Shown one piece after another: positions 8,603 through 17,555 of a DNA stretch of 64,000 nucleotides. The notes below the pieces were generated by a model. The model saw only the letters and a program-made list of their open reading frames with translations. It did no database searches and had not been told where the DNA came from. The DNA comes from Marinococcus sp. PL1-022 (lineage in GTDB: Bacteria; Bacillota; Bacilli; Bacillales; Marinococcaceae): contig NZ_JAWXCX010000001.1 of assembly GCF_033845285.1 (NCBI RefSeq), positions 2,805,495 through 2,869,494 on the forward strand, given 5' to 3'. Position numbers and translations under genes: made by a program. Position 1 is the stretch's first letter; the number at the start of each line of letters is the position of its first letter.

Positions 8603-10047
8603 CCTGCCTGCCCCCCTGCTTTCTGCCATTCTTTAACCGGCATACGGAGCTTTACCGTAGTGCCCTGCGCCGGGACAGATTCCACATCCACGAGCTCCCC
8701 GGTATGAAAGAATAATTCCAGACGCCTCCGGACATTCTGCATGCCAAGGCCAGTGGAATGACCAATGTGCGCTTCCTGCTTTTCGCCCGCACCAAGAAGC
8801 TGCTGGCGCTGGCGCTCATTCATTCCTTTGCCGTTGTCCATTACCCGGACGACAATCTGACTGTCCTCCAGGCGCACCTGCACACGCACTTCGGCATTCT
8901 CTTCCATCCCTTCCACCCCGTGAATAAAGGCGTTCTCGATGACCGGCTGCAGCGTCAGCCTCGGGATAGGCACATCCAGCTCGTCTGTTCCGATTTCAAT
9001 ATGTGTAGATAAGCGGTTCCGAAACCTTGTTTCCTGAATATGAAAATAACTCCGGATCACATCCAGTTCGTCCCGGAGCGTTACTTCTTTTTCGATGTTC
9101 CCTAAGCTGTAGCGCAGCAGAGAAGAAACAGATTCTATCAATTCCGACGTTTCTTCCGCATCTTCCAGATAAGCCATTTTTGAAATCGTGTTCAGGGTGT
9201 TGAATAAAAAGTGCGGGTTGATCTGATTCTGCAGATGCTTCAGCTCCAGCTGCTTCATCAGCTGATCCATTTCTGCCTTTTTTTCCATTTCGCCGACGTA
9301 CGTATGAATATCTGTCCGCATACGGTTGAACGTACGGCCCAGAAGTTCCAGTTCGTCTCCCGAACGAATGCGGAGCGGCTCCCCCTGAAAATGGCCGCGC
9401 GATACCTCCCCTGCTGCCCGGGACAATTCGTCGACCGGCTTTGTAATGCTTGAAGAGAACCGGAATGCAATAAAAGCAGCAATCAATAGCGACGTAGCAA
9501 ACAGGCATATAATAAAATAGCGGAATGAGGTATTACGCTCCTGAAGCTGGGCATACAGGTGCTGATACTCTGTCAGGGACTGATCGATAAGAGTCAGCGT
9601 GCTTTCCTGTATATAGGCGTTCGATTGTTCGGTTTCTGCGAGATTGCTTCCGTATTTTTCGATATCGCCCTGCAGCACAAACCCAGCGGTTGTTTCACTG
9701 TTTTGTTCGAGTGAATCGAGCAGCTGCATGTAGCTCTGCATTTCGACCGACCCCGGCTGGCCTTCTTCATTACCGAGCTCTTCTGCCAGTGCCTTCATTT
9801 CCCCGGATGCCTGATAATAAGCGGCCCACGTTTCCTGTGAAGGGTTGGTCGCAATCTGCTGCGTCGCTGCCGTCCATTCTTCGGCCTGCCGGGAGATGGA
9901 ATTCAACAGCACAAAGCGGTCGAAGCTCGTACTGTATTCATTAGTAATACGCTCTGAGCTCCAGTAAATACCAATCGCTACAGCGTTAAAAAGCAGAATA
10001 AAGGCAAAGGAGAAAAACACCATTTTCGAACGGATAGATCGTATCAC
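8599..10047 (-). CDS. Membrane sensor histidine kinase (LytS/YesM family)
   Basis: A 482-residue sensor kinase with a membrane helix near residues 8-28, an extracytoplasmic region to about 175, a second helix near 178-198, then HAMP (to about 250). The His_kinase domain has the phospho-His in INPHFLFNTLNTISKM and the ATPase N-box in PVIENAFIHG, with glycine boxes DNGKGM and GLGMQNV. It overlaps both its neighbours by 4 nt (ATGA), a tightly coupled operon. The family is known to pair with AraC-type regulators of sugar uptake. The external region presumably reads the state of the upstream sugar-binding protein. Confidence 0.93.
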   Translation of the reverse strand: MIRSIRSKMVFFSFAFILLFNAVAIGIYWSSERITNEYSTSFDRFVLLNSISRQAEEWTAATQQIATNPSQETWAAYYQASGEMKALAEELGNEEGQPGSVEMQSYMQLLDSLEQNSETTAGFVLQGDIEKYGSNLAETEQSNAYIQESTLTLIDQSLTEYQHLYAQLQERNTSFRYFIICLFATSLLIAAFIAFRFSSSITKPVDELSRAAGEVSRGHFQGEPLRIRSGDELELLGRTFNRMRTDIHTYVGEMEKKAEMDQLMKQLELKHLQNQINPHFLFNTLNTISKMAYLEDAEETSELIESVSSLLRYSLGNIEKEVTLRDELDVIRSYFHIQETRFRNRLSTHIEIGTDELDVPIPRLTLQPVIENAFIHGVEGMEENAEVRVQVRLEDSQIVVRVMDNGKGMNERQRQQLLGAGEKQEAHIGHSTGLGMQNVRRRLELFFHTGELVDVESVPAQGTTVKLRMPVKEWQKAGGQAG

Positions 10048-11039
10048 CGCTCCCCGCCCCCTTCCCGTGCAGCATCAGAAGCTCTCCAAATAACCGTCTC
10101 GGTGTGCTGTACCGAAGGCACGTACTGCTGTTGATTCAGCCGGGCCACATCATAAACCGCCTGCTCCCCCATTTGTACGGGATGCTGACGGACCGTGGCA
10201 TCAATTGTACCCTCCTCAAGCAGCTGTACTGTTTCAGGCAGTGTATCAAACCCGATTACATACAGCTCACCGGCTCCTTCAATCTCTTCCATCCCCTGGG
10301 CTATGCCAATAGCGTCCAAAGCACTCGTGCCGTACAGCGCTGTGATGTCGGGCTCCTCCTTCAATAAACTGTAGGTGGCCTGTGCGGCCCCAATCTCAGA
10401 GATTCCGGAATACCCGATATCCTTAATTTCCACGCGGCCGCTTGCTTCCACAGTATCCCGGAAGCCTTCCACCCTTTCCTTCTGATTGACCGTGTCCGCA
10501 CTTCCAGAAACGATGCCGACATGCTGCATTCCTTCCGTATTTCGGAGCAGCTCTTCCCCTGCCGAAACACCGGCTTCGTAATTGTCTGTGCCGATATAGG
10601 CACGCCGCCCGCTCTCCGGCACGTCACTGTCTACCGTGATGACCGGCACCCCTTTTTCCAGCGCTTTTTGCACCAGCTCCTGGAAAACAGGATCATCAAT
10701 GCCCTGAGTGATAATAGCGTCTACATTGCTCTCGATCATCCGGTTCATCGTTTCAAGCTGCTCATCTTTACCTGCTTTGGACGGTCCGTACGTTTCGATA
10801 TAAATGCCCGCCTCTTCGCCCGCTGCAACAGCGCCTTCTTTAATTTGTTCCCAGTAAGGATTGCCTGCTTCTTCCATAATGAGCGCTGCCCTCGTCTGGT
10901 ACGTTTCGTTTTCCTCTGAATTGACCGGTTCCACGTAAAAAGCCTTTGTGCCAAAATAAACGGTTGCTGCCAGACTGGCCAGGCAACCGAGAAAGAAAAC
11001 AGCAAACAACCAACGCTTCCTTCGTTCGCCCACCATCAT
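10044..11039 (-). CDS. Membrane-anchored sugar-binding sensor protein (RbsB/XylF-like)
   Basis: A 331-residue periplasmic-binding-protein fold (Peripla_BP_4, as in ribose and xylose binders) with an N-terminal membrane anchor at about residues 10-28 and no lipobox Cys. Sugar-contact motifs typical of the fold are ITQGIDDP, ITVDSDVPESGRRAYIGTDNY and VIGFDTLPE. It precedes a LytS-type kinase and YesN-type regulator, as in the known XylFII-LytS-YesN systems, so it is inferred to sense sugar outside the cell for the kinase and not to feed a transporter. Start ATG at 11039 with AAAGGGGG upstream. Confidence 0.88.
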   Translation of the reverse strand: MMVGERRKRWLFAVFFLGCLASLAATVYFGTKAFYVEPVNSEENETYQTRAALIMEEAGNPYWEQIKEGAVAAGEEAGIYIETYGPSKAGKDEQLETMNRMIESNVDAIITQGIDDPVFQELVQKALEKGVPVITVDSDVPESGRRAYIGTDNYEAGVSAGEELLRNTEGMQHVGIVSGSADTVNQKERVEGFRDTVEASGRVEIKDIGYSGISEIGAAQATYSLLKEEPDITALYGTSALDAIGIAQGMEEIEGAGELYVIGFDTLPETVQLLEEGTIDATVRQHPVQMGEQAVYDVARLNQQQYVPSVQHTETVIWRASDAAREGGGER

Positions 11040-11052
11040 AGCCCCCTTTTAA

Positions 11053-11076
11053 TGAAATCGTTTACAAATAATTATA
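11053..11076 (-). promoter_or_regulatory. Perfect cre site downstream of sensor operon -10
   Basis: Plus-strand tgaaatcgtttaca at 11053-11066 fits the cre consensus TGWAANCGNTNWCA at every position. On the minus strand a TATAAT -10 lies at 11076-11071, so the site is immediately downstream of the start point and only about 14 nt before the ATG of the sensor gene. CcpA bound here would act as a roadblock, shutting off the sensing system in glucose. Confidence 0.75.
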
Positions 11077-11110
11077 TAACTTTTTCCATAAATCACCACC
11101 CCTCCCCCCG

Positions 11111-11151
11111 AAAAAAGCAAAAAAAGCACCAGATCATTAATCCGGCGCTTT
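11111..11151 (-). terminator. Terminator after the ornithine cyclodeaminase-like gene
   Basis: A 12-bp stem (aaagcaccagat / atccggcgcttt), fully paired on the minus-strand RNA when two G-U pairs are allowed, with a 5-nt loop and a T-rich run on the minus strand. Confidence 0.85.
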
Positions 11152-11155
11152 CTGT

Positions 11156-12142
11156 TTATTCGTCCTCTGTTATTTCAAGTCCTTCTCCGGAGACCTTAAG
11201 CTGATCGTACGTGTAGACCGCAATTGCCGTGTCCTGCACCCCGGTGCCTGTCAGGTCGCAGAGAGTTATCTGTTCCATCGTTTCCCGGCGGGACGCCTCT
11301 CCACTGATAATCGCCCCGAGCTCCACGGTGCTGCTTTCATCGATGATTCCTGCTTCTTTCGCCGTCCGGTGTTCTCCGATGGAAAATACCTGGGAAGAGG
11401 CGTCGCAGGCAAGAATGTCCACTGCCCCGAGTACATCCGGCTCGATTTCATTCTTTTCCGAGGCATCTGAGCCCATCGCTGTAATATGAAGCCCAGGATG
11501 CAGCCATTCTTTTTTGATGAACGGCTCTGTCGCCGGGGTCGTCGTGACGAGCACGTCGCAGTTTCGTACGACCGTTTCAAGATCGGCAGCTTCTGTCGTA
11601 ACGCCAAGCTCATGCTCCATTTCACGCTGGTACGCCTCGATCCGTTCTTTTTTGCGCCCATACACATACACTTTTTCAATCGACGGCCGCACCATTTTCA
11701 GCGCACGCAGCTGAAAGCGCGCCTGCGTGCCAGTTCCGACAATACCTGCAATTTTTGCCTCGTCTTTAGCCAAATACCTGGCTGCCACAGCTCCGGCAAT
11801 TCCTGTGCGCACATCGGTCAGGTAGCCGTTGTCCTGAAGTACTGCTGCCGGGAAGCCTGTATCCGAGTGAAATAAAAGCATCATTCCGCTGAGGCTTGGA
11901 AGCCCTTTGTCCGGGTTATCAAAAAAACCGGTCGAAATTTTCAGGGCAAACTGATCCATACCTTTGACGTAGGCCGTTTTTGCATCCATCTCCCCATTTT
12001 TGTCGGCAATGGGCATGCTGAGCACAGGGGGCATGGTTACTTCTCCTGCCTGCAGGCGCCGGAAGCCGTCTTCAATGAGGGAAAGCGCCTGCTGATTGAC
12101 ATCAATTGTATTTCTGATCGATTTTTCTTTAAATAAATACAA
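11156..12142 (-). CDS. Ornithine cyclodeaminase / mu-crystallin family enzyme
   Basis: A 328-residue NAD(P)-binding protein of the OCD/mu-crystallin family. Visible are the substrate-side KISTGFFDNP motif near residue 70, the Rossmann glycine motif GIVGTGTQARFQL near 130-142, TTTPATEPF, and the HITAMGSD segment. Family members deaminate ornithine to proline or reduce or dehydrogenate amino and imino acids (alanine dehydrogenase, ketimine reductase). Sequence reading alone does not separate these. Single gene with its own terminator, divergent from the aldo/keto reductase. Confidence 0.85.
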   Translation of the reverse strand: MYLFKEKSIRNTIDVNQQALSLIEDGFRRLQAGEVTMPPVLSMPIADKNGEMDAKTAYVKGMDQFALKISTGFFDNPDKGLPSLSGMMLLFHSDTGFPAAVLQDNGYLTDVRTGIAGAVAARYLAKDEAKIAGIVGTGTQARFQLRALKMVRPSIEKVYVYGRKKERIEAYQREMEHELGVTTEAADLETVVRNCDVLVTTTPATEPFIKKEWLHPGLHITAMGSDASEKNEIEPDVLGAVDILACDASSQVFSIGEHRTAKEAGIIDESSTVELGAIISGEASRRETMEQITLCDLTGTGVQDTAIAVYTYDQLKVSGEGLEITEDE

Positions 12143-12282
12143 GGACTCCGCCTCCTTTAAAATGAACTGCTTTTATTATAGGAAACATTACACTAAATCA
12201 AAACCATTAATCATGAGAACGCTTAAATATTTACAGAACGGGAATAGCCTACCATACTTTGATTAAAAGGCAGGTGGACGGT

Positions 12283-13266
12283 ATGAAATATCGTCAGTTG
12301 GGAAATACCGAATTAGAAGTAAGTGAACTGAGCTTTGGCACATGGGCCATTGGCGGCGCGTGGGGAGCAACAAACGATACCGAAGCGCTTAAGGGCCTTG
12401 AGGCTGCCATGGATGCAGGCGTGAATTTTTTCGACACGGCCGACGTCTACGGGGACGGCCACAGCGAAGAGTTAATCGGAAAAGCGACAAAGGGAAAAGA
12501 AGACAAGATTCACGTTGCCAGCAAATTTGCGCGCGGCGGCGATATTAATGACCCAAATACTTATTCCAGGGAAAGCGTCACGAACTACCTGGACGCTACG
12601 CTGAAGCGTCTCGGACGCGAACGCCTGGACCTTTATCAGATTCACTGCCCGCCGATTGACGTTTTAAAAGACGGCTCGGTGTTTCAGGTACTTGATGAGC
12701 TGCAGGCGCAGGGAAAAATCCGGCACTACGGCGTCAGCGTGGAAACAGTGGAGGAGGGCATGGAATGCCTGCATTACCCGAATGTTAAGGCGCTTCAGGT
12801 GATCTACAATATTTTCCGCCAAAAGCCGGCAGAACGGCTGTTTCCGCAGGCCAAAAAGCAGGGCGTCGGCATTCTGACCCGCGTGCCGCTCGCAAGTGGG
12901 CTGTTAACGGGGAAATATACAAAAGAAACGACATTTGCTGAAGATGACCACCGCAATTTCAACCGGGACGGCGACGCCTTCAATGTCGGAGAAACATTCG
13001 CCGGTCTTCCTTTCCAAAAGGGCGTGGAGCTCAGCACCTCCCTCCAGTGGATTAAAGAAGAGCGGGGAACCATGGCGCAGGCAGCGCTTCGCTGGATTCT
13101 CGATAATGACGATGTCACCTGCGTCATACCAGGATTCCGGAATAAAAAACAGGTGTCTGACAGCCTCGAGGCAGTCAGCGTGCCTTCCTTCTCCAGGGAG
13201 GAGCAGGAGAAGCTGACGAAGTTTTATTTAGAGGACGTAGAACCAAATATCCGCGGCGGATATTAA
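12283..13266 (+). CDS. Aldo/keto reductase
   Basis: A 327-residue NADPH-dependent (beta/alpha)8-barrel oxidoreductase. The family motif FFDTADVYGDGHSEELIGKA gives the catalytic Asp and Tyr; Lys (VASKF) and His (YQIHCP) complete the tetrad. The C-terminal VIPGFRNKKQV is the cofactor-binding segment. Start chosen at ATG 12283, 7 nt after AGGTGG; the in-frame ATG at 12259 lacks a ribosome binding site. The physiological substrate is unknown. The 140-nt gap upstream, shared with the divergent OCD gene, has only a weak cre-like sequence (tgagaacgcttaaa) with two mismatches. Confidence 0.92.
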   Translation: MKYRQLGNTELEVSELSFGTWAIGGAWGATNDTEALKGLEAAMDAGVNFFDTADVYGDGHSEELIGKATKGKEDKIHVASKFARGGDINDPNTYSRESVTNYLDATLKRLGRERLDLYQIHCPPIDVLKDGSVFQVLDELQAQGKIRHYGVSVETVEEGMECLHYPNVKALQVIYNIFRQKPAERLFPQAKKQGVGILTRVPLASGLLTGKYTKETTFAEDDHRNFNRDGDAFNVGETFAGLPFQKGVELSTSLQWIKEERGTMAQAALRWILDNDDVTCVIPGFRNKKQVSDSLEAVSVPSFSREEQEKLTKFYLEDVEPNIRGGY

Positions 13267-13341
13267 ATCGTATGATTAACATCGTTTCTTCCCGGGTAAC
13301 TGTACTAGTGGACAAATTATAAAGCAAAGGAGCGATTATAT

Positions 13342-13581
13342 ATGGGAAGCCAATCCGTTTCCGAACTAACTGCAGGTACGAACTATAAAGCGAGTGAAAT
13401 TGACAGCTTTGTAGAAAACAATCATGTTACAGTTGTTTCTAACAACGAAAACCAGTTGTTTACAGAGCCTGACCGGGAATACAAAGTCGTCTATAAATTC
13501 GGCGGCTACTTCGATCATTCCGAAGAACTCGGCGGTAAAAGATTCGTTGAAAAACCAACGTACGTTGTAGAAAAAGTCTAA
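13342..13581 (+). CDS. Small hydrophilic protein of unknown function
   Basis: A 79-residue protein with no signal peptide or membrane helix. It begins MGSQSVSELTAG and contains an aromatic/charged core (YKVVYKFGGYFDHSEELGG). I recognise no family. It looks real because an AAAGGAG ribosome binding site lies 10 nt before the ATG, codon use resembles the neighbours, and a strong bidirectional terminator follows. It could be a small stress or general-purpose protein specific to this group of bacilli. Confidence 0.7.
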   Translation: MGSQSVSELTAGTNYKASEIDSFVENNHVTVVSNNENQLFTEPDREYKVVYKFGGYFDHSEELGGKRFVEKPTYVVEKV

Positions 13582-13611
13582 AAGCAGATTGATTCTGCAT
13601 TAAAGACGAAG

Positions 13612-13648
13612 AAAAGACCGGCACCCTTTACGGGAGAGCCGGTCTTTT
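13612..13648. terminator. Bidirectional terminator
   Basis: AAAAGACCGGC and GCCGGTCTTTT form an 11-bp perfect stem with T6 on the plus strand and A-rich sequence on the left. It serves the convergent small gene and the RsbR-like gene. Confidence 0.88.
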
Positions 13649-14482
13649 TTAATGCTTTTGATCCATTGCCTGGGCAAGCGATGAAGCAATTGGCACGTCC
13701 TGAAAGCTGATGCCAAGATTGACGGAGGTCTGGGCGATTTCGGGACGCATGCCCGCCAGAACAGGCTGCACGCCGATAAGCTTTAACGAACGGATCAGCC
13801 CGAAAATCTGATGAGCGACGTGGGTGTCGATGCCGGCTACGCCGGACAGATCGATAAACAATTCAGAAACCTGTTTTTTCGCGCATGCCTCGAGCGAATG
13901 CTCGAGTATCACTGCGGCCCGTTCTTCATCAATTTCACCTATTAACGGAAGAAGGGCAGAGGATTTATTCAGCGAAATGATTGGAGCGCTCAATTCATTA
14001 ATAATGCTTTCCTTAGCTTCCAGTTTCTGCAGGAGCAGCCGGTTGGATTTTTCCACGTACGAAAGAATAATCTGATCCATGCCGTTTGTTACGAGCTCCC
14101 GCAGCTGTTCTTTCATATTGGCGGAAAGCTCTGCGTGCTCTTCCGCATAAAAACGCTTCAGATAGGCTGTGTACTGCTCCCGGTATCTCATCATTTCCCG
14201 GACGACCCGGGCATCCTTCGTCCGGAAGTACTTGGGATCATTTATAACGCCGTCTATCCATACTTCAAAGGTATTCTCCCACGTATTCCGGTCCTCGACA
14301 AAAATGCTTGAAAAGCATAAATGAAACTCGTACGTCTGAGACTTCAGCTCCTCAATTTCTTTTGGATCCGTCGTTGCGTAAGCAGACTCTTTGTCTGATT
14401 CCTCCAACGTTTCGTACCATGTATTCGCCATCTCCGCTGCATGATTGACAAAATAGTCACGGATCAACTGGTTGGTGCTCAT
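13649..14482 (-). CDS. RsbR-type stressosome co-antagonist with STAS domain
   Basis: A 277-residue protein with an N-terminal helical sensor (globin-like in RsbR) over about residues 1-140 and a C-terminal STAS domain from about 165. The STAS signature FIDLSGVAGIDTHVAHQIFGLIRSLKLIG and GMRPEIAQTSVNLGI is typical of RsbR paralogues, which form the stressosome with RsbS and RsbT and control sigma-B. The Thr in GIDTHVAH aligns with phosphorylated T205 of RsbR. The residue 34 positions earlier (IDEERA), where RsbR has T171, is Glu. No rsbS, rsbT or sigB lies nearby, as is usual for the stand-alone paralogues. Confidence 0.88.
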   Translation of the reverse strand: MSTNQLIRDYFVNHAAEMANTWYETLEESDKESAYATTDPKEIEELKSQTYEFHLCFSSIFVEDRNTWENTFEVWIDGVINDPKYFRTKDARVVREMMRYREQYTAYLKRFYAEEHAELSANMKEQLRELVTNGMDQIILSYVEKSNRLLLQKLEAKESIINELSAPIISLNKSSALLPLIGEIDEERAAVILEHSLEACAKKQVSELFIDLSGVAGIDTHVAHQIFGLIRSLKLIGVQPVLAGMRPEIAQTSVNLGISFQDVPIASSLAQAMDQKH

Positions 14483-14564
14483 ACGGCACCGTCTCCCTTC
14501 TGTTTGCAGACTGCCTCTATCCTTTTATATCTTCCTTAAAAAAGCTGGAGATAAACAAGAAAAA

Positions 14565-16001
14565 TTATGACTCCGGCTGGAGCTGGCGGGATCTTCTTAA
14601 CGTCCACTGATCTTTTTCAAGATGTGCTTTAAAGCGGTTCATGATCCAAAGATGAATAAATGCCTGAGTATATTGATAAAAGTACCATGGCATAGCCGGA
14701 ACGTAATCATGCACCGCTACAATGCACTGATTCGTATGAGGTATTTTGCGAAATTCCAACCGCCCCCGCTCTCCTTCGTTTACCTGGGCAAGCAGCCCCC
14801 CGGTAATATAGTAAAGCGCACGGTCTTCTTCGCTGCGTTCCTTAGAATAAGAAAGCTCAAGAAACGTTCTTTTCATGAAAGCAGGCCGCAGGCCGTACAG
14901 ATAACGATCCGTCGTTTCCACCTTTACGAACGGGCGCAGAAGCTTCGGGAGCCACTTAATATAATAACGGGCCGTCCAGTCCGCGTTTCTTCCACTTGGA
15001 ATTGTCACGCGCTGGACCGAGCGGACATTGCGTTCCACAGGCGCTGGCTTCAGGCGTGCCAAAATGGATGACTGCTCCTTCCTGCTTTCCTTCAGGGAGT
15101 TTTCTGCAGCCTCCTCGAATGAAATTTTCCCATCACTAATACCTTTCACACTTTTTGCGGGATCAGCCACCATTGGATGAATCAGGCTTTCAATTAAGGG
15201 ATAGACCAGGCTTTTCGGTGTCCCCGTAGTCACACTCACCCACAGTCTGGAAAGACGCACGGTGAAAAAAGGCACGGTGACTGCATACCGTTTTTTCCCC
15301 ATCACCTTTGAGGTGATACCCATCATTTTCCGGTAGGTCATTACGTCCGGGCCTCCGACATCGATCGAACGGTTGTAGAGCGATTCTTCCCCGATACTCT
15401 TCTGCAGACTGTTTAATACGTCGGCCAGGGCGATCGGATGGGTCTTGGTCTGCGTCCATTTCGGAAGAACCATGACCGGCAGCCGCTTCACCAGCTTTGC
15501 GAGAATAGGGAATGAGGATCCCTGTGGGCCGACAATTAATCCTGCCCGTATAGCGGTTACCGGCGTCCGGTATGATTTCAGAATGTTTTCCACCTCAAGC
15601 CGGCTGCTTAAATGGCGTGACAGGTGCTCAGCTTCAGGGATAATGCCGCTCAAATAAACGACCTGCTTTACCTGCTTCTGCTCGGCGGCACGTGCGAAAT
15701 TATCCGCCAGGATAACATCCATGTCCTCAAACCGCCCCTGGGTCAGTTTGGACGTCGGCATCATCGAATGGACTAAGTATAGAGCGTAATCTGCGCCTTC
15801 GAGTGCCTCTTCTGCATCCTTTAATGAAAATAAATCACACGAGCGCCACGTTACATGCTCCTCGTTTTCCTTTGTATCTATGTTTCTTGAGAGAGCAATA
15901 ATATCTGCATGCTTTTTCAGCTCCGCCATGAGATTTCTTCCAATGTAGCCGCTTGCTCCGGTAATCGCTATGACCGGCCGACGATTGTCTGTCGCTTCCA
16001 T
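14565..16001 (-). CDS. SDR-family NAD(P)-binding protein with DUF2867 domain
   Basis: A 478-residue two-part protein. Residues 5-290 form an atypical short-chain dehydrogenase Rossmann fold with the nucleotide motif ITGASGYIGRNL and segment YLVHSMMPTS. Residues 330-470 match the DUF2867/SRPBCC-like region (YYITGGLLAQVNEGERGRLEFR, YVPAMPWYFYQYTQAFIHLWIMNRF). Family members are quinone or nucleotide-sugar-like oxidoreductases of unknown substrate. Start at ATG 16001 with AAGGAG 9 nt upstream; the longer in-frame start at 16043 is not preceded by a site. Single gene. Confidence 0.85.
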   Translation of the reverse strand: MEATDNRRPVIAITGASGYIGRNLMAELKKHADIIALSRNIDTKENEEHVTWRSCDLFSLKDAEEALEGADYALYLVHSMMPTSKLTQGRFEDMDVILADNFARAAEQKQVKQVVYLSGIIPEAEHLSRHLSSRLEVENILKSYRTPVTAIRAGLIVGPQGSSFPILAKLVKRLPVMVLPKWTQTKTHPIALADVLNSLQKSIGEESLYNRSIDVGGPDVMTYRKMMGITSKVMGKKRYAVTVPFFTVRLSRLWVSVTTGTPKSLVYPLIESLIHPMVADPAKSVKGISDGKISFEEAAENSLKESRKEQSSILARLKPAPVERNVRSVQRVTIPSGRNADWTARYYIKWLPKLLRPFVKVETTDRYLYGLRPAFMKRTFLELSYSKERSEEDRALYYITGGLLAQVNEGERGRLEFRKIPHTNQCIVAVHDYVPAMPWYFYQYTQAFIHLWIMNRFKAHLEKDQWTLRRSRQLQPES

Positions 16002-16065
16002 TCTCACACGCTCCTTCTCACTTTTAAACTTTACATACACCATTCCCTAATTTCTCCGGTACTAA

Positions 16066-16248
16066 TTACATATTTATTTTAGAAATAATCCACTGCGCCA
16101 TTATCACTGTAACAAAGCTGACAAGAAATCCAAAAATCACGAAAGCAAGCACCCACAGCCAGCCCCTGTCGAGATTCAGCCCGGCGAGCAGGCCAATTAC
16201 CGCCCACGTCAACGCCGTCGGGAGCGCGTATTTTAATGCATTTTTCAT
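16066..16248 (-). CDS. Small two-helix membrane protein
   Basis: A 60-residue protein that is almost entirely membrane: a helix at about 8-26 and another at about 30-54, separated by a short LDRG turn. It has an upstream purine-rich ribosome binding site (AGGAGGGATGACCC on the minus strand). No family recognised. It sits just upstream of the SDR gene on the same strand and may be co-transcribed with it. Confidence 0.65.
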   Translation of the reverse strand: MKNALKYALPTALTWAVIGLLAGLNLDRGWLWVLAFVIFGFLVSFVTVIMAQWIISKINM

Positions 16249-16350
16249 CGGGTCATCCCTCCTATTCTGCTCCTTTCCCGTTTCAAATTCCTCCCAACAC
16301 TTAAGTTCATCATTTGTTCACAACTATGTGTTGCCCACACTTGCATCATT

Positions 16351-16368
16351 TTGTGAAATAGTGCACAA
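16351..16368 (+). promoter_or_regulatory. Rex-like operator upstream of ldh
   Basis: TTGTGAAATAGTGCACAA is an imperfect inverted repeat matching the Rex operator (TTGTGAAnnnnTTCACAA type). Rex is the NADH-sensing repressor that controls ldh in Bacillus. The site is 62 nt before the ATG, in the promoter region. A second, looser repeat (gtgttgcccacac, about 16328-16340) lies just upstream and might be an auxiliary site. Confidence 0.7.
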
Positions 16369-16373
16369 TATAG

Positions 16374-17393
<1,020 letters not shown>

Positions 17394-17427
17394 ACGAACC
17401 TATTATTGTACGAATAAAGCCCTGAAG

Positions 17428-17454
17428 AACCCTTCCACTGCGAAGGGTTTTTTC
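17428..17454 (+). terminator. ldh terminator
   Basis: AACCCTTC / GAAGGGTT stem with CACTGC loop followed by TTTTT, 35 nt after the ldh stop. Confidence 0.9.
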
Positions 17455-17555
17455 ACGTCTCCCTCCCCCCGAAGCGCAGGGATTCCCCATTTCAGGGCAA
17501 TGTATGTTAGAATTTGAAGGAATAGTAACATACTAGTGAGAAGGAGCCTGAATGT

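Noticed and set aside
12215-12228. cre site (tgagaacgcttaaa) before the aldo/keto reductase
   Set aside because: Two mismatches to the consensus, including a conserved end base; too weak to list as a site.
13267-13341. Sigma-B promoter (GTTT...GGGTAA) before the 79-residue gene
   Set aside because: GTTT and GGGTAA both occur but are spaced only about 6 nt apart, instead of 13-15.
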